Assembly (NCBI GenBank): GCA_039621445.1
Contig: CP154956.1
Location: 17,489,562-17,553,561 of the forward strand
Length of the DNA: 64,000 bases
Source of the DNA: Euglena gracilis
Taxonomy: Eukaryota > Euglenida > Euglenophyceae > Euglenales
Direction of reading: 5' to 3'
Position numbers and translations under genes: made by a program. The notes beneath the pieces were generated by a model. It worked only from the letters and a program-made list of their open reading frames with translations. It had not been told where the DNA came from and made no database searches. This document shows positions 21,218 through 32,094 of this stretch, one piece after another. The stretch's first letter is position 1. Every line of letters starts with the position of its first letter.

Positions 21218-21770
21218 AGGTGCTGGTATGAGTGTTTCAACCATCAAGGACAATGAATTTTGCCATCTGGGGACCACTAGGGTGGATATCCAAATTTGGT
21301 GAAAATTGGCCCAGATTTGGAAATAGAGTACCGTGCAGCGTGGAAAGATCTGATGAGCACCGCTGGTCGTCTGTTGAAAGGAGCTTTCGATCGAGGGGTA
21401 ACTTGGTACCCTAACGTTGCACGCAGCCCGAGATACGCTCGCGATCGTCGGATCGGCCAGAATCTGAGTCGAAATTTGTTGCAATTTTCAGTGATTTTTG
21501 GTTTAAGATGCTTAATAAACCTTACAGAAACGTTTTTCCTCTTCGAATCAACGACCTGAGGGCCTGGGGGGGGGGGCACCAGAGTTGTGAAATTAGGATT
21601 CCCCACTGACAGAAAATAAGAGCTCCAGGCGACGTGGCTGAATTTGGTGGTGATCGCCAGTCGTCTGATGAAAAGAGCTTTCGATCGAGGGGTGATTTTA
21701 TACCTGGACGATTGACACAGCCAGAAATACCCTCGCGATCGCCGGAATTTGGTGAAGTGCAAAGTGGTGT
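21218..21770. repeat. Dispersed repeat R, copy 2 (both empty sites)
   Basis: Collinear with 669-1872, without either insertion: CCACT at 21274-21278 and TA at 21412-21413 are single here. Two ~300-bp sub-blocks resemble one another. Confidence 0.9.
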
Positions 21771-21814
21771 GACATTGCAGATCAGTGGTCGGAGATTGGT
21801 CCTGGGAGTGTCCT

Positions 21815-21975
21815 TTGGCCGAAGGTTGGGGACGCCGGTTCTGTCCTGAGCCCGGCGTCTCTAAAACGCCGGCTTAAACAAGAGGTGTCGGACGCCCGGC
21901 GTTCCGGACGCCGGTTCCGTCCGACGAAGGACGGAAGCCGGGCTTTGGACAGAACCGGCGTCCGACACCTCTTTT
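21815..21975. repeat. Inverted-repeat element, GGTTCTGTCC family, copy 3
   Basis: Nested arms, the outer pair being GAGGTGTCGGACGCC (from 21891) and GGCGTCCGACACCTC (to ~21970). Confidence 0.75.
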
Positions 21976-22049
21976 TTGTAGTAGAGACCTCTTGTAAGAA
22001 TATCTGTGCAAATGAATAACACTTGAGACCCTTGGGCCATCAAACCCGC

Positions 22050-22680
22050 ATTTGACAGGAATTCTTCAATTATGGGGGTGCCCCCCCCCCCGGTTCCGAA
22101 CTTTGGATCACATTCCAATGTGGATGACGCCAAAGAAAATGTGGGGGGTCGTTGGGCCACAGTTCCCCCGCCCCCCCGGCGCCCCCCCCCCCCCCCGAGT
22201 CCCGAACCACCCCCTATGCAGTATGCAGGACAAATTGGAGAATGGGCTAAAAATGGGCATTTTGGCAAGGTTTAAGGTTTGGAGAAATTTTTGGAAGAAA
22301 AGCTTCCCAGACTTGAATTGTCTTGTGTCAGACCCTTCTTTCAGCTCCCAACATGTATGTAAAGGGGAATGATATTTTTCAAGTTTGAAAAATAAAAAAA
22401 ATATTTTTCAATTTTCAATTGAAATTTTTCAATGAAAAATTTCATTTATTTTTTAGGCGGGAAGGTGGTATTCCAAACTTCTTCACAAAAGCGGTCATCT
22501 TTGTTCCCACCCGTATGTGTTTCATTTCGGCTTTTCGGCTTTTTTTTGCTATTTTTCTCACTTTTGGCTGGCAAAACGGCTTCTTCGCCGTTTTGCCAAC
22601 GGCGAAATGGCTTTTTTGCCGTTTTGCTTACGGCTAAACGGCTTTTTCGCCGTTTTGCCGAAAAGCTGTTTTGAAACAAA
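22050..22680. other. Dispersed repeats; CGGCGAAATGGC-type hairpins
   Basis: 22090-22215 is paralogous, in reverse, to 27345-27480 (shared GGGGAACTGTGG or its complement beside G/C-runs). 22385-22445 is a TTTTTCAATTGAAAA palindrome. 22555-22670 repeats GCCGTTTTGCC/GGCGAAATGGC in both orientations and appears to interrupt the 3' end of the RT relic. Confidence 0.55.
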
Positions 22681-22689
22681 AGGGCTTCT

Positions 22690-24330
22690 GATGGGTGGGA
22701 ACATTGGGGGTGGTGAACAGGGACCCCCAAAAGTTTCAAACCAGAACCAGCAACGAAGGCTGTCAGTGGTATTTGATGTAAGGGGCGGTCCTGTGGCGTG
22801 CTAGGGGGAATGCAAGGGACACACAATCGTGGTCCCCACAATCGAGGGTTCACGGCCAACCCAGTCGTGGCTGCCTCGCAAATCAAAAAGGCAAGGGCGT
22901 TGTGCAGTTGGGCTGGAGATCCCAACAGTTGAGCGTCATCTAAGTACCATTCTTGCCATTCTACCAAAGGTGAGAGGCCCTCACAAAGATCTTGTACACC
23001 CCAGGCGAAAGCTGCAGGTCCGCATGGGTCGCCTTGTTGAGCTCCCCTGTGGGAAGGCAGACAATGGTTTCCACAATACAACTTGCTGTGTTGGGTGTAG
23101 CACGAATCCAGCCAAGGGCACACTTCTGGGCATCCTACGGGTGGATTGCAGGATTTTTTCCTGTGACAAGGAGTTGAAGGCATTCCTGAAATACACTTGA
23201 AGCAGCCCCCAGCGATTGTCTCTGTCCGAGTGCAGAGTGTCCACCATCTGTTGGACTCCCATTGCGATCAGTGGACATGCATTCGGCACACCAACGCCAC
23301 ATTGTGGAGGACTCGGTTCTTTCAAAGCGTTCGGATGACGCATGAGACATTTGCCAACCAATCGGCGGAGTGTTTCTCCTGTTGTGATTGGGCGAGTGTC
23401 TTCATCACACACTGTGTGCTGCACAAGGTTTCCAAAAGCATCCTCTTCCATTGGTGTTTGCTTTGGGAAACCGAATATTGCTTTGCGCAAATTTTGCAAT
23501 CGCTCTTTTGTGTTTTCCGGGTCCGAAGGAAAGGGGGAGTCGGCACGCCGTGGCGAGGTTTCCGGCTAGGGGGGAGGGGGGGTTTTTGGCGTGGCGAGGG
23601 GGTCCCGGATGGGGGGGGGAGGGGTGCGCGGGGGTTTGCCAAGAAAATTTTCTTTGGCGGGCCTGACATGGCGTGGCGAGGGGGTCTGAAAAGGGGGGGG
23701 GGTAAAATGGCGTGGCGAGGGGGTCGGTGGGGGGGGGGGAGGGGTGTGCCGACCCCCCAAAGGTAATCGTTTTGGGAAGAGTCGGACACTAGGATGCGCG
23801 GTGGAGGCTCTGGTGGGTGAAGGTCACGCAGCCTTTGAATCACTTTTGGGTCATTGCTGTTCTGAACCCCCTCGGAGGTGAGCTCTCGGCAGGCTTTTGA
23901 AATAGCCCCGTGGCCAACAAGGCTTTCAATGCGAGAGGAACTGTTCCTCAGTTGCCTTGGCCGCCAGTGCTGTTTTTTGCCTTGTCTGTCTGCCTTGTGG
24001 CTTTTGTGGGAGACTGGAGTCCAACTATTTAAGTAGGGAGAGTGAGCCTCTGGAGGAGGTGTCGGCATTTGTGGATGGTTCGCTGTAGAAGCACCAAACA
24101 AGTTGTTTCGATATCTCTTTGGCCAGTGTCAGGGAGAGGCCTTGCCAGACCTCTGCTTCGGTTTGGCGTTTGCTGCCAACCCTCTCGCTGCCCCAAGCAG
24201 GGCTTTGAGGAGGGTGGACATCAGTGTGCGACCTTCCTGGCCCAATCCCGGTGTGGCGTGGTTCTTCCTGGCGTGGTTCATTGTTTTTTTTTTGTAACCT
24301 CAGAAACGGTGTGTTCATAGGGTGGGTGAG
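22690..24330 (-). pseudogene. Non-LTR retrotransposon reverse transcriptase, broken
   Basis: RT copies element RNA into DNA at the target. Reading on the minus strand: an N-terminal region (SSRIESLVGHGAISKACREL, ~23940), then RPITTGETLRRLVGKCL, then FRNAFNSLS (the usual motif A is DFRNAFNS; here the catalytic Asp position reads Tyr), then GAQQGDPCGPAAFA, and the catalytic YLDD at 22935-22946. The parts lie in at least two frames, so there is at least one frameshift between ~23430 and 23180. A G-tipped miniature element (23534-23757) sits inside the ORF, and the frame continues across its removal. The 3' end fades into GCCGTTTTGCC repeats. Family assignment beyond non-LTR is uncertain. Confidence 0.8.
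23534..23757. mobile_element. G-tipped miniature inverted-repeat element, copy 4, inside the RT
   Basis: Ends GGGGAGTCGGCAC and GTGCCGACCCCC (with a TGT variation near the right end); interior as in copies 1-3, including TTTGCCAAGAAAATTTTC. Flanks GAAAG (23529-23533) and CAAAG (23758-23762) fit a 5-bp duplication with one difference. On the minus strand the RT frame matches up on both sides when the element and one flank are ignored. Confidence 0.85.
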
Positions 24331-24354
24331 ATATTTTACAGTGAAGTACATGCG

Positions 24355-24900
24355 TGGTGCGTGGTTCCAAACACGGGTGATCTACTGGTGGTGGGGCGAA
24401 CCGAATCCACCGACCAGTGGCACAGCCTACTGGATTTGAGTGTTCAGGGGAGAGGGGAGCTATGTGCAGATGGGGAAACCCCATGGGTAGTCAGGGGAGG
24501 TTAAGCAGGGGACGCAGGGGCTTCAGTGGCCCCTAGAAACGTCGAGGTTCAGGGTGGCGTCCTTGGGGTGGTTCGCCTGGGGCGGGGAGAAACAGCAGTG
24601 GTGCACCACCGGGTGCGGCCTTTTGCCGTGGGGCGGGGAGCAGCAACAGTGGTGCACCGGGTGCGTGGTTCGAAAGAAAGGAAGTGCTACACAACGGTGG
24701 TGGGGCGAACCGAATCCACCGACCAGTGGCACAGCCTACTGGATTTGTCTGGGTTCGTGGGAGGGGGGCTATGTACAGATGGGCAAAGCCGATGTGTATG
24801 AGGAGGCGGTTGAAGGGCAGGGAGGTTAAGGTGCCAGCGGCAGTAGAGGCTTATGCCTGTAGCGTTGATCAGTATTGTCCGTGTGCGTGGTTCCGTTTCA
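24355..24900. repeat. Tandem duplication of ~310 bp
   Basis: GGTGGGGCGAACCGAATCC and the following ~30 bases occur at 24388 and again at 24698, each preceded by GTGCGTGGTTC. A third GTGCGTGGTTCC at ~24887 starts a partial unit. Confidence 0.75.
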
Positions 24901-25663
24901 GAAGCAGTGAGCCGTTGCGCGACTTCGGTTGGCCGGCTGCCTTCTTTGGCATTCATTGACCCTTTCCGCTCTCTCGAAACTTCCATCGTTTTAGATACAT
25001 CTCACCCCACTGTAGTTGGCTCGTAGCGATCATTCTGTGCCCGCATGATTGGAACTGGAGTTGGGCTGAAAACATCTCTGGCATCCCTGGCATGAACTCC
25101 TTCTTCCGCCACCAAGGACAATGTCCACCAAACATAAATACCTACATAGAGCCTTTGGCATATTAAACTGTGCATGTTTTCTCGTCCCTCTACCCGGTAA
25201 GCCAGGTGCATCTACGACCCAAGACCCAAGTTCAAAAGCGGGATACAAAACACTGTGTAGAAACGCAAAGCTGCAGTTGCACGGGTGAAGTGTCCATTTC
25301 AAGATGATTGATCACCTGCCCCCAAGTTTTTCTCCCCAAATAAGGCAATTTCCTACTGGAGGCAAAGGGCCGGAACCAACCGGTTAATTGTCCTCCAGGA
25401 CAAGACGTGCCAAGTTTGTCAAGGCTGCGAGCAGGGCTCAGAAAACCTCCGCAGTCTCTGCAGGGCACCCGGACAACCGAGGGGGGCTTGTCGTGGCCCC
25501 TGGGACAGCCCTCGGGCCAGCATTCCTGGATTTTGGGCATCGACCGGGGAAAATTATCAATGGAACCCAGGCACAGGGGGACCCCCCTGTCGAGTTGCGA
25601 ACTCACCGGACCGGTCGAGTTTGAGGGGGGGGAGGGTCCGGGGTCTGGACTGGTCAGGCACAT
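24900..25663 (-). other. Possible upstream part of the non-LTR element, low support
   Basis: Minus frames at 25232-25663 and 25030-25302 contain Cys pairs (CRDC, CQGC) that could be zinc fingers, in the right position and orientation to precede the RT. They lie in different frames with no conserved motif I recognise, so this is only a positional suggestion. Confidence 0.25.
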
Positions 25664-25700
25664 GGGGGGGGGGGGTCTCGCGGACCCCTGTCGAAAATCG
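25555..25700. repeat. Homopolymer-tipped inverted-repeat sequence (TCGAGTT word)
   Basis: CCCCTGTCGAGTT, GGTCGAGTTTGAGGGG and CCCTGTCGAAAATCGAACTC form imperfect inverted repeats with G/C-runs, in the style of the other small elements. Confidence 0.5.
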
Positions 25701-26125
25701 AACTCAACCAGACAAGGGAGGGAGGGGTGTTTTTGGGACCCGAAATCGACTGCCTACCCCCCCAATGTGTGCAGTGGTTCCTTTTTTCCCCCAAATTTTG
25801 GGGTTCGGAGCAGAGGGGGGGACATTCAATTGCATAAATGCATTTTTTGCATAATCCAGCATCTTGAAAAATTGCACTCTTTCACGTGATTTGTATTTTG
25901 TTGCATTATGAAAATTTCTTGAAAGTCGCGGTTTTGGCAGATTTGGAATTCCTTGGCCAAATTCAACCAATTTGGTCCAATTTGGGTCAGTTTCATGGTC
26001 ATCTTGAGTTATTTTCACACGAAAAATTATGCTGATCTGGATGAGCAAACAAGGCACAACTGCTGTCCTGTTATCTCTAAAGTGGCAGAAAATAGCCCCA
26101 GACGAACCCATAATTTTCTGCACAC
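25701..26125. other. AT-rich, no gene
   Basis: Open frames on both strands lack domains. Nothing identified. Confidence 0.4.
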
Positions 26126-26237
26126 AAATTGTGGCTGAGCCCAGATTTCAGCCTGAAAACGTGTTCAGCAGGGGGGCCCCCGAAGGGGGCCCCCCTGAAC
26201 ACGTTTTCAGGCTGAAATCTGGGTCAACCACAATTTG
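26126..26237. repeat. 112-bp palindrome containing GAAAACGTGTTC
   Basis: Arms run AAATTGTGG...GGGGGCCCCC and back to GGGGGCCCCCC...CCACAATTT with a 4-nt loop. 26240-26300 continues with the reverse complement of the tail seen after both PHD copies (GCCCGCCAAATGCCTGCCC), so a third, inverted fragment of that repeat lies here; 26350-26440 has two GAAAACGTG units. Confidence 0.85.
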
Positions 26238-26449
26238 TTTAAAAACGTGTTCAGAGCCCGCCAAATGCCTGCCCCGAAATTCGTGGTCATGATTCACGCA
26301 AGGGGTCAAAAACGCGAAAATGTGAAATTCGGACCGAAAAAACGGCGCCCAAATGGAAAACGTGCCTGACCACAGATGCCTTAATCGAAAACGTGTCATT
26401 GCCACAGATATTTTAATGGAAAACGTGTCATTGCCACCATAGGTGTTGG

Positions 26450-26815
26450 AACAATTTTTTCCCGGGGGGGGGGGGCGAGCCAAAAAATTTTTCTTGGCAC
26501 AACCAAAATGAATTTTTCTTTATCTTCCTGGCCCCGAAGGGGCCGAGACGCTAACGTCTCTTTGAAGCCCAATGGAGCCCAGGTACAGGGGGGAGGGGGG
26601 GTCCCGGACCCCCTTAGTTGCACTAAGGCTTCTTGTCTGTTTATGGCGGCGCTAACTTCGCTTCTGGCCCAGCTTGCTGTGTGGTGAGTGGCCAGGTACC
26701 CCTTACACCAGTGCTATTTTGTTGCTCCGCCTGGCCGGGTGAGCAACTCTGGTGTAATTCCAGCGCTGTAGGGGCATAGGAGATCAGGCAGTAGACTTTG
26801 GTCTTTTTGCCCCCC
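26450..26815. other. Mixed sequence, no gene
   Basis: G-run, then GGCCCCGAAGGGGCC hairpin near 26530 and CTCCGCCTGGCCGGGTGAGC. No supported feature. Confidence 0.35.
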
Positions 26816-26819
26816 CCCC

Positions 26820-27195
26820 CCTATGGTGAAGTTCACCGTTTGAAAGTTCACCGGGGGGTCCCGGACCCACTCCCCCCCCCCTCTGCCTAACCCATCGGTG
26901 AACTTCACCGGTGAAGTTCACCAAGAGAGCACTTTTTGGCCAAAAATGGCCAAAAATGACATTTTTGGGCAAGTTTTCGGAAATTTCGATAAAATTCCAT
27001 GAAGCATCAACCTCAAAATGATCATTTTGAGAGGAAAGGATTAAAATTTCACCCATGAAATTTCACCCCCAACCATCAAAACGGTGAAGTTCACCGGTGA
27101 ACTTCACCGGTGAACTTCACCGCCGAAAGCAGAAAGCACCCCCCCTCCCCCCCCCCCCCCCGGTGAACGTTCACCGGTGAAGTTCACCGGGGGGG
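26820..27195. repeat. GGTGAACTTCACC palindromic repeats
   Basis: At least eight copies of the self-complementary word GGTGAA(C/G)TTCACC in two clusters, 26823-26925 and 27080-27192, around ~150 bp of AT-rich sequence. The outer copies adjoin C/G-runs with CCGGGGGGTCC. It looks like another homopolymer-tipped element family. Confidence 0.8.
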
Positions 27196-28740
27196 TCCGC
27201 AGCCCCCCCCCTGGCACTGCCTAACCTCCATAGTGCTGCTCTTGCCTCCTACCCTCTTCCTACTTTTCTGTGCGGGGGATGCATGGTGCGGGCACAACAC
27301 CATGACTTGAAAAATTACAGTGTGGCCTCCCGGACCCCCCCTGTTCACTTCCGAAGGGGGTGGTTCGGGACGCGGGGGGGGGGGACGCGAGGGGGGAGGG
27401 GGGGGGGGGGGGGGGGGCGCGGGGGGGAACTGTGGCTCAACCACCCCACCCAAATTTGTCTGTAATTTTCTTTTGGTCGACCAAAAAACGTGCCCAACCG
27501 AAATCCAGGACGTGGGGGGGGACGGGGGGGGGACGGGGGGGGGACGCGGGGGGAACACCCCCGAACTGAACTGGACATGTTGACTTCCCGGAGGGGGGGA
27601 GGGGGGGGTCCGGCGCCGAAGGCGCCGAATTTTTTTTGAAAAAGTTGTTTTTTTTCATTGAAATTGACCTGCAGAGTTTCCCCAAACTCGGCTGCCCAAG
27701 AAAATGGAGGGAGGGGGACTCATGGGGGCCAGGTACTAGGGGGGGGGGGGGGGGGGGGGGACCCCCCCCCCCCCCTGTAGACTCGGGGGAACTGAACTGG
27801 ACAGGGGGGGGGAGGGGGGTGTCCGGCTTGGACCATCAACAAGAAAAGCCAAAAAGAAGCACCCCATTTTTTCATGAGCTGTGCCCCCTTTTTTGTTGCT
27901 GTCCCCTCCCCACAGCCTTTGCACCAAATGCCTGTGGAGGAGTTCGATCTTTTGGGAAATATGATGCACATTGAATGTCCAACACAAACAATTGGGACAT
28001 GACACCTGTCGAGTTTACATCATTTGTTATCCGTTTCTCTACTTCCTTTTTTTTCTCCCTGCAGTTATGTTGTCCATTCTTATCATGCTTCATTATGTTT
28101 GCATCAGTCCCGCTCTACGCTTCAATTCTTCAAAGGCTACTGTACAACTGTACAACTGTACAACTCCGGTCAGGTAGTAGGGGGGGGGGGTCCCGCGGAC
28201 CCCCCCCCTGTAGAGTCCGGAACTGAACTGGACAAGGGGGGGGGTGGGGGGGTCCAAAAATGAACTGAACTGGACTACCTGGCCTCCCATGGGGAATCGG
28301 GTTGTATTCAAACAGCCAAGGTGAAAGTGGTTTGTGGGGTCCCAAAAGACAATTAGTATCAAAGGAGGGGAAAAGATTCGGTTTGTGGCCAAAATCAGAC
28401 ATCAAGAAGTGCCATGGGTTTCAGGGAGGTGAAATGAGCATTTCCTCAAGGGCTTTATTTCGGCCGCCTTTGGCGGCCGAGACAGTAATGGATTTTGCAA
28501 TTTCATTTTCCGGAAATGTGATTTTAACTGGTAAGGTGGCTACCGAAGGCAGCCGAGATGGTAACGCCCTTTGAACCATTGATCATGGCATTGCAAAGAA
28601 AAATATCATACTCATGCCAAAAAATTTTTCTTTCCAAAATCCCGGGGGAGGGGGGCGGCCGCCCCCCCCCCCCCCGACACCCACTTTCTACACCCCTGAT
28701 TGCCACAGATGCCTTAATGGAAAACGTGTTACCCCCCTTT
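27196..28740. other. Nested G-run-tipped repeats with GAACTGAACTGGAC; no gene
   Basis: The word GAACTGAACTGGAC occurs near 27564, 27790, 28214 and 28264, each beside G-runs. 27345-27590 is a GACGCGGGGGGG repeat paralogous to ~22090-22215. CTTTGGCGGCCG and GGCGCCGAAGGCGCC hairpins are present. Long glycine/proline frames are compositional. Confidence 0.55.
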
Positions 28741-28766
28741 TTCACCTTTTTTTCAGCCCTCCCACT

Positions 28767-29470
28767 ATGGCTAAACGCACAGCAAACTTTGTGAATGGTC
28801 TTTTGCCACCTCCCCCTCGGACGGAACTGTTCCGCTGCTCTCGCGGTATACCAGCAAGATGCCAAGAAGCCGAAGGTTGACCCCCTTCATGGCACCTTGT
28901 TGGCACAGGGCAACACGAAGAGTCTGGCTCCGTAGGTGCAGAGCTTGCTGCTGTTGCCAACTGTTTGGAGTTCGCCAATCAGTGTCAACATCGGCAAGCC
29001 TCTTATCCTGAGCTGGATGATTTCTTTGTTGCCTGGACGGGATGGGAGCTGGAACCCAGCCTGTTGTTCGATGAGGCCAGCGTCATTGAACAATGTGTGG
29101 CTCAACGTGCGCAGCAGTCGGGAACTTTGTTCGTTTCACGGAATCGTTCGGCAACCTCTTTTCATACATACGTGAATGCCGTCGCTCGGGCAGTCCGCAA
29201 AACCACGACCAAGGGAATTGTGTTGCCTTTTGCAGAGCGCCAATCCCCCCCCCCCTGACCAACCCCCTCTACCTCGTGCTGTGTCCCGACTCTATAAAAC
29301 AGGACAAATGTGGTTTTTGTGGTGTTGGCATTCCCCAAAATCCAAATCGTGTGGAGCTGGGGAAAGTGGTGTGTGACGCCTGTGGTTTGGCAAACCATTT
29401 TCATTGCCAAGATTTGCGGCGGCCACCAAAGTATGGCTCTTTTTTTGTGTAAAGCGTGTCGTCTTCCGTG
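28767..29470 (+). pseudogene. PHD-finger ORF relic, copy B
   Basis: Starts ATG at 28767, just after a TTTTTTTCAG tract. The same frame runs to a stop at 29256-29258, broken only by TGA at 28878-28880; it includes YPELDDFF and KTTTKGIVLPFAERQ. A C-run at ~29240-29254 shifts the frame, after which KCGFCG, VCDAC and HFHC of a PHD finger follow. The last Cys pair is lost by one extra T (seven Ts where copy A has six, near 29436), which brings a stop. So copy B keeps the first Cys pair and loses the last, while copy A does the reverse. The protein is the same family as the ORF at 2397-3005. Confidence 0.7.
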
Positions 29471-29815
29471 ACGTCTAACACTCCCTCGTATTGCTCAAAG
29501 GCAACCTCGGGCCGTTTCTTGTGTTGTAGAGTGCCCCCCTAGACCTACCTAGTCTAGTCTAGTCTAGTCTAGACCTACCTAGTCTAGGGTAGAGGACCAC
29601 CCGGCCTCTCAACCTCTCGCCGAATTTTCATGACAGCAATTTTTTGATTGCCACAAATGCCCTAATAGAAAACGTGTCATTGCCACAGGTGTCATTTGGA
29701 AAACGTGTCATTGCCCCAAATGCCCTCATGGAAAACGTGTTCATGACCACGAATTTCAGGGCAGGCATTTGGCGGGCTGAATACGTTTTTAACCATTTGA
29801 ATATTTGTGTGAACG
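29471..29815. repeat. Tail of the PHD-carrying repeat, with TCTAG and GAAAACGTG units
   Basis: Collinear with 225-580: GTTGTAGAGTGCCCCC, then a (TCTAG)n microsatellite (29540-29590, absent in copy A), GAGGACCACCCGGCCTC, three GAAAACGTG units and the GACCACGAATTTCAGGGCAG tail. Confidence 0.85.
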
Positions 29816-29829
29816 GTTCAGAATAAACC

Positions 29830-30430
29830 CCCCAAAAATGCCAAAAATAGGCATTGGCCATTCGAAATAAGGTTTTGCCTCTCCAAAATTAGAATTTAGC
29901 ACACCACAAGGATGTGCCACTGAAAAATGGGACAGGTGCCACTCAAAACGAGGAACTGGCTCACAAAATCGACATTGGCCACTCAAAATAAGCAATTTAT
30001 GCACTCAAATTCGCCACCCAAAATCAGGCATTTGCTCCCCAAACTTGCAAATGCCTAATTTGCACCGCAAAATTAGGCATTTGCCCCCGAAAATTAGGAG
30101 TTGGCACCGAAAAATTAGACATTTTCCACCCAAAATTAGGATTTTACCCAAAACAGGCATTGGCCCACCAAATTAGGCATTTCCCCTTCAAAATTAGGAA
30201 CCTTAGGAATTTACAGCTCAAAATTAGGCACTGGCACACCAAATTTGGGACTACCACTCAAATTTCAGTGTTTTATGTCCAAAGTTAGCCATTTGTCACT
30301 CAAAATTACAAATACAGATGAAATTTGGAATTTTCACCTCAAAATTAGGAATTGGCACACTAAAATAGGAATTTGCCTCTCCAAATTTGAAACTGACACA
30401 CCAATAGGCATTTGCTACCCAAAATAAGCT
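29830..30430. repeat. Degenerate CAAAATTAGGCATTTGCC array
   Basis: About 25 diverged units of ~22-26 bp with the theme CACCCAAAATTAGGCATTTG. AT-rich, non-coding. Confidence 0.85.
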
Positions 30431-30752
30431 GAACAGCAGGACACGGCTTCTGTCACGCTGTTGGCCAGCCGTCAGCCAGCCGTGTGCTCCCCCTTTGGTT
30501 TTGGGTGATGTCGGGAATCAAAGAATCGAAATTTCCAAAATATCTTTTAAATTTTGGGGAAGCAACTTGGGGAACTAAATCAAGCTCTTGAGACCCTCTA
30601 TCACCTCGCATGGTCCTGCTGGGCCAGCTGCCCACCTGGCTTGAAATACAGCCCGTTTCGGTCTTTCTTGAGTCCCCAAAGTCAAATTATCAAAATGTCT
30701 TCAAATTGATGGCAATAGCTCCGAGCTATGATGATGATGGCAATGGCTCCGA
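30431..30752. other. No gene recognised
   Basis: Mixed single-copy-like sequence with a small GATGATGATGGCAATGGCTCCGAG-type duplication (split around 30716-30750). No supported ORF. Confidence 0.4.
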
Positions 30753-31763
30753 GCGGGAAATTGGCCATGGAACTTTTGGTGGTCGCTAGCGACCGTTGGT
30801 GGTCGGAGCGACCGGTCGCTAGCGACCACCAAAAATTCGACCACACTCCCCTCTCAGAAGATTTTTAAGCCCCCCCCTGTGAAGGAAAAATTTCCCCCAG
30901 AGAAAGCAAGTTCCTTTTTCTGCTTTTAGGATCTTGCACGATGTCACACAATGTTTACGTTACTCTGTTATTGGAGGCGGGGGGGGTACGGGGGGGGGAG
31001 GCAGCGGGGGGCGGGGCTGGCATTACCCTCACCCCCCCCTCAGAGTGGCCAAATTTTTTTGTCAAATTTGCTTTACCCCCCTCAAAGTGGCCACTTTCGT
31101 TTGGAGCCAAAGCCCAAAAATTTACCCCCCCCCAAAGTGTCCCCTCCCCCAGAGTGGCCGTTTTGGGGTCCCATGGTGCCTGGAGGGTGGCCACTTTGAG
31201 GGGAGGTGAGGGTGCATGCGCGCCTGGCCCTGGGTCGGTTACCCCCCCCCCCAGAGGGGATTTTGTTATTGGAGGGCGGGGGGGGTGCGGGGGGGGGAGT
31301 GGCGGAACCCCCCCCCCGCTAGACGACCAAGGGCGCCGAAGGCGCCTTGGGACTGTTTTGTTTACGGTGCGCGTGGCATTACATGCGCACCTGGCCCTGG
31401 GTCGGTCACCCCCCGGAGGGGATTTTGTTATTGGAGGGCGGGGGGGGGGTGCAGGGGGTCGGGGGGGGGGGCAGCCCCCCCCCCCCCGCTAGACGACCAA
31501 GGGCGCCAAAGGCGCCTTAGGACTGTTTTGTTTACGGTGCGCGTGGCATTACATGCGCGCCTGGCCCTGGTAGCATCGTTTTGCAGTACAACGGGGGGTT
31601 TTGCATTACATCCCAATGGGGGGTGGGGCTTAAAAATTTTCTGAAGGGAGGGGGTCGAAATTTTGGTGGTCGCTAGCGACCGGTCGCTCCGACCACCAAT
31701 GGTCGGTCTACCATGACCAACGGTCGCTAGCGACCACCAAAAGTTCCACGGCCAATTTCCCGC
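30753..31763. mobile_element. Foldback element with ~125-140-bp terminal inverted repeats
   Basis: Arms 30753-30878 and 31622-31763 are inverted copies: GCGGGAAATTGGCC, TGGAACTTTTGGTGGTCGC, then TAGCGACC palindromes, ending TTTTTAAGCCCC. The right arm has ~16 extra bases (around 31700). The core holds an inner inverted-repeat element (31022-31215) and two direct copies (~31250-31400 and 31405-31570) of a block with GGATTTTGTTATTGGAGGG, GACGACCAAGGGCGCC and GTTTACGGTGCGCGTGGC. No transposase is seen and no target duplication is obvious. Confidence 0.85.
31022..31215. mobile_element. Inverted-repeat element, CACTTTGAGGGG family, copy 1
   Basis: Starts TTACCCTCACCCCCCCTCAG and ends CACTTTGAGGGGAGGTGAGG; interior repeats of AAAGTGGCCAC. 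Copy 2 at 46961-47230. Confidence 0.75.
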
Positions 31764-31888
31764 AATGAGCCAGCTCAAAAAGCCCCACCAGGTCATGCCG
31801 AGCCGCCGGGCCGGTGTCAAACATCTGCTGCCTCCTGGCACCCTCAGCTCAGGTGGTCGGAAGGCACCCCCCCTAATTGAACCCCCCT

Positions 31889-31934
31889 TAATTGACGAAA
31901 AGGGGGTCCGGTGGAGAGGTCCCACGGTCAATTA
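31889..31934. repeat. TAATTGACC hairpin element, copy 2
   Basis: Same as 19107-19153; flanked by C-run and G-run. Confidence 0.75.
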
Positions 31935-32094
31935 GGGGGGGGGGGGAGGTGGTATGGGAGGATCAAATGAGATCGGGGGGGGGATGGTATTAGATGTTTC
32001 GATCCAATCCAGGCATTGACCAAGGCCAAACAGTGAAACCCCACAAGACGACCTTAACCCCATCATTAACCAGATCCTCCTGCAACCTGGGGAG

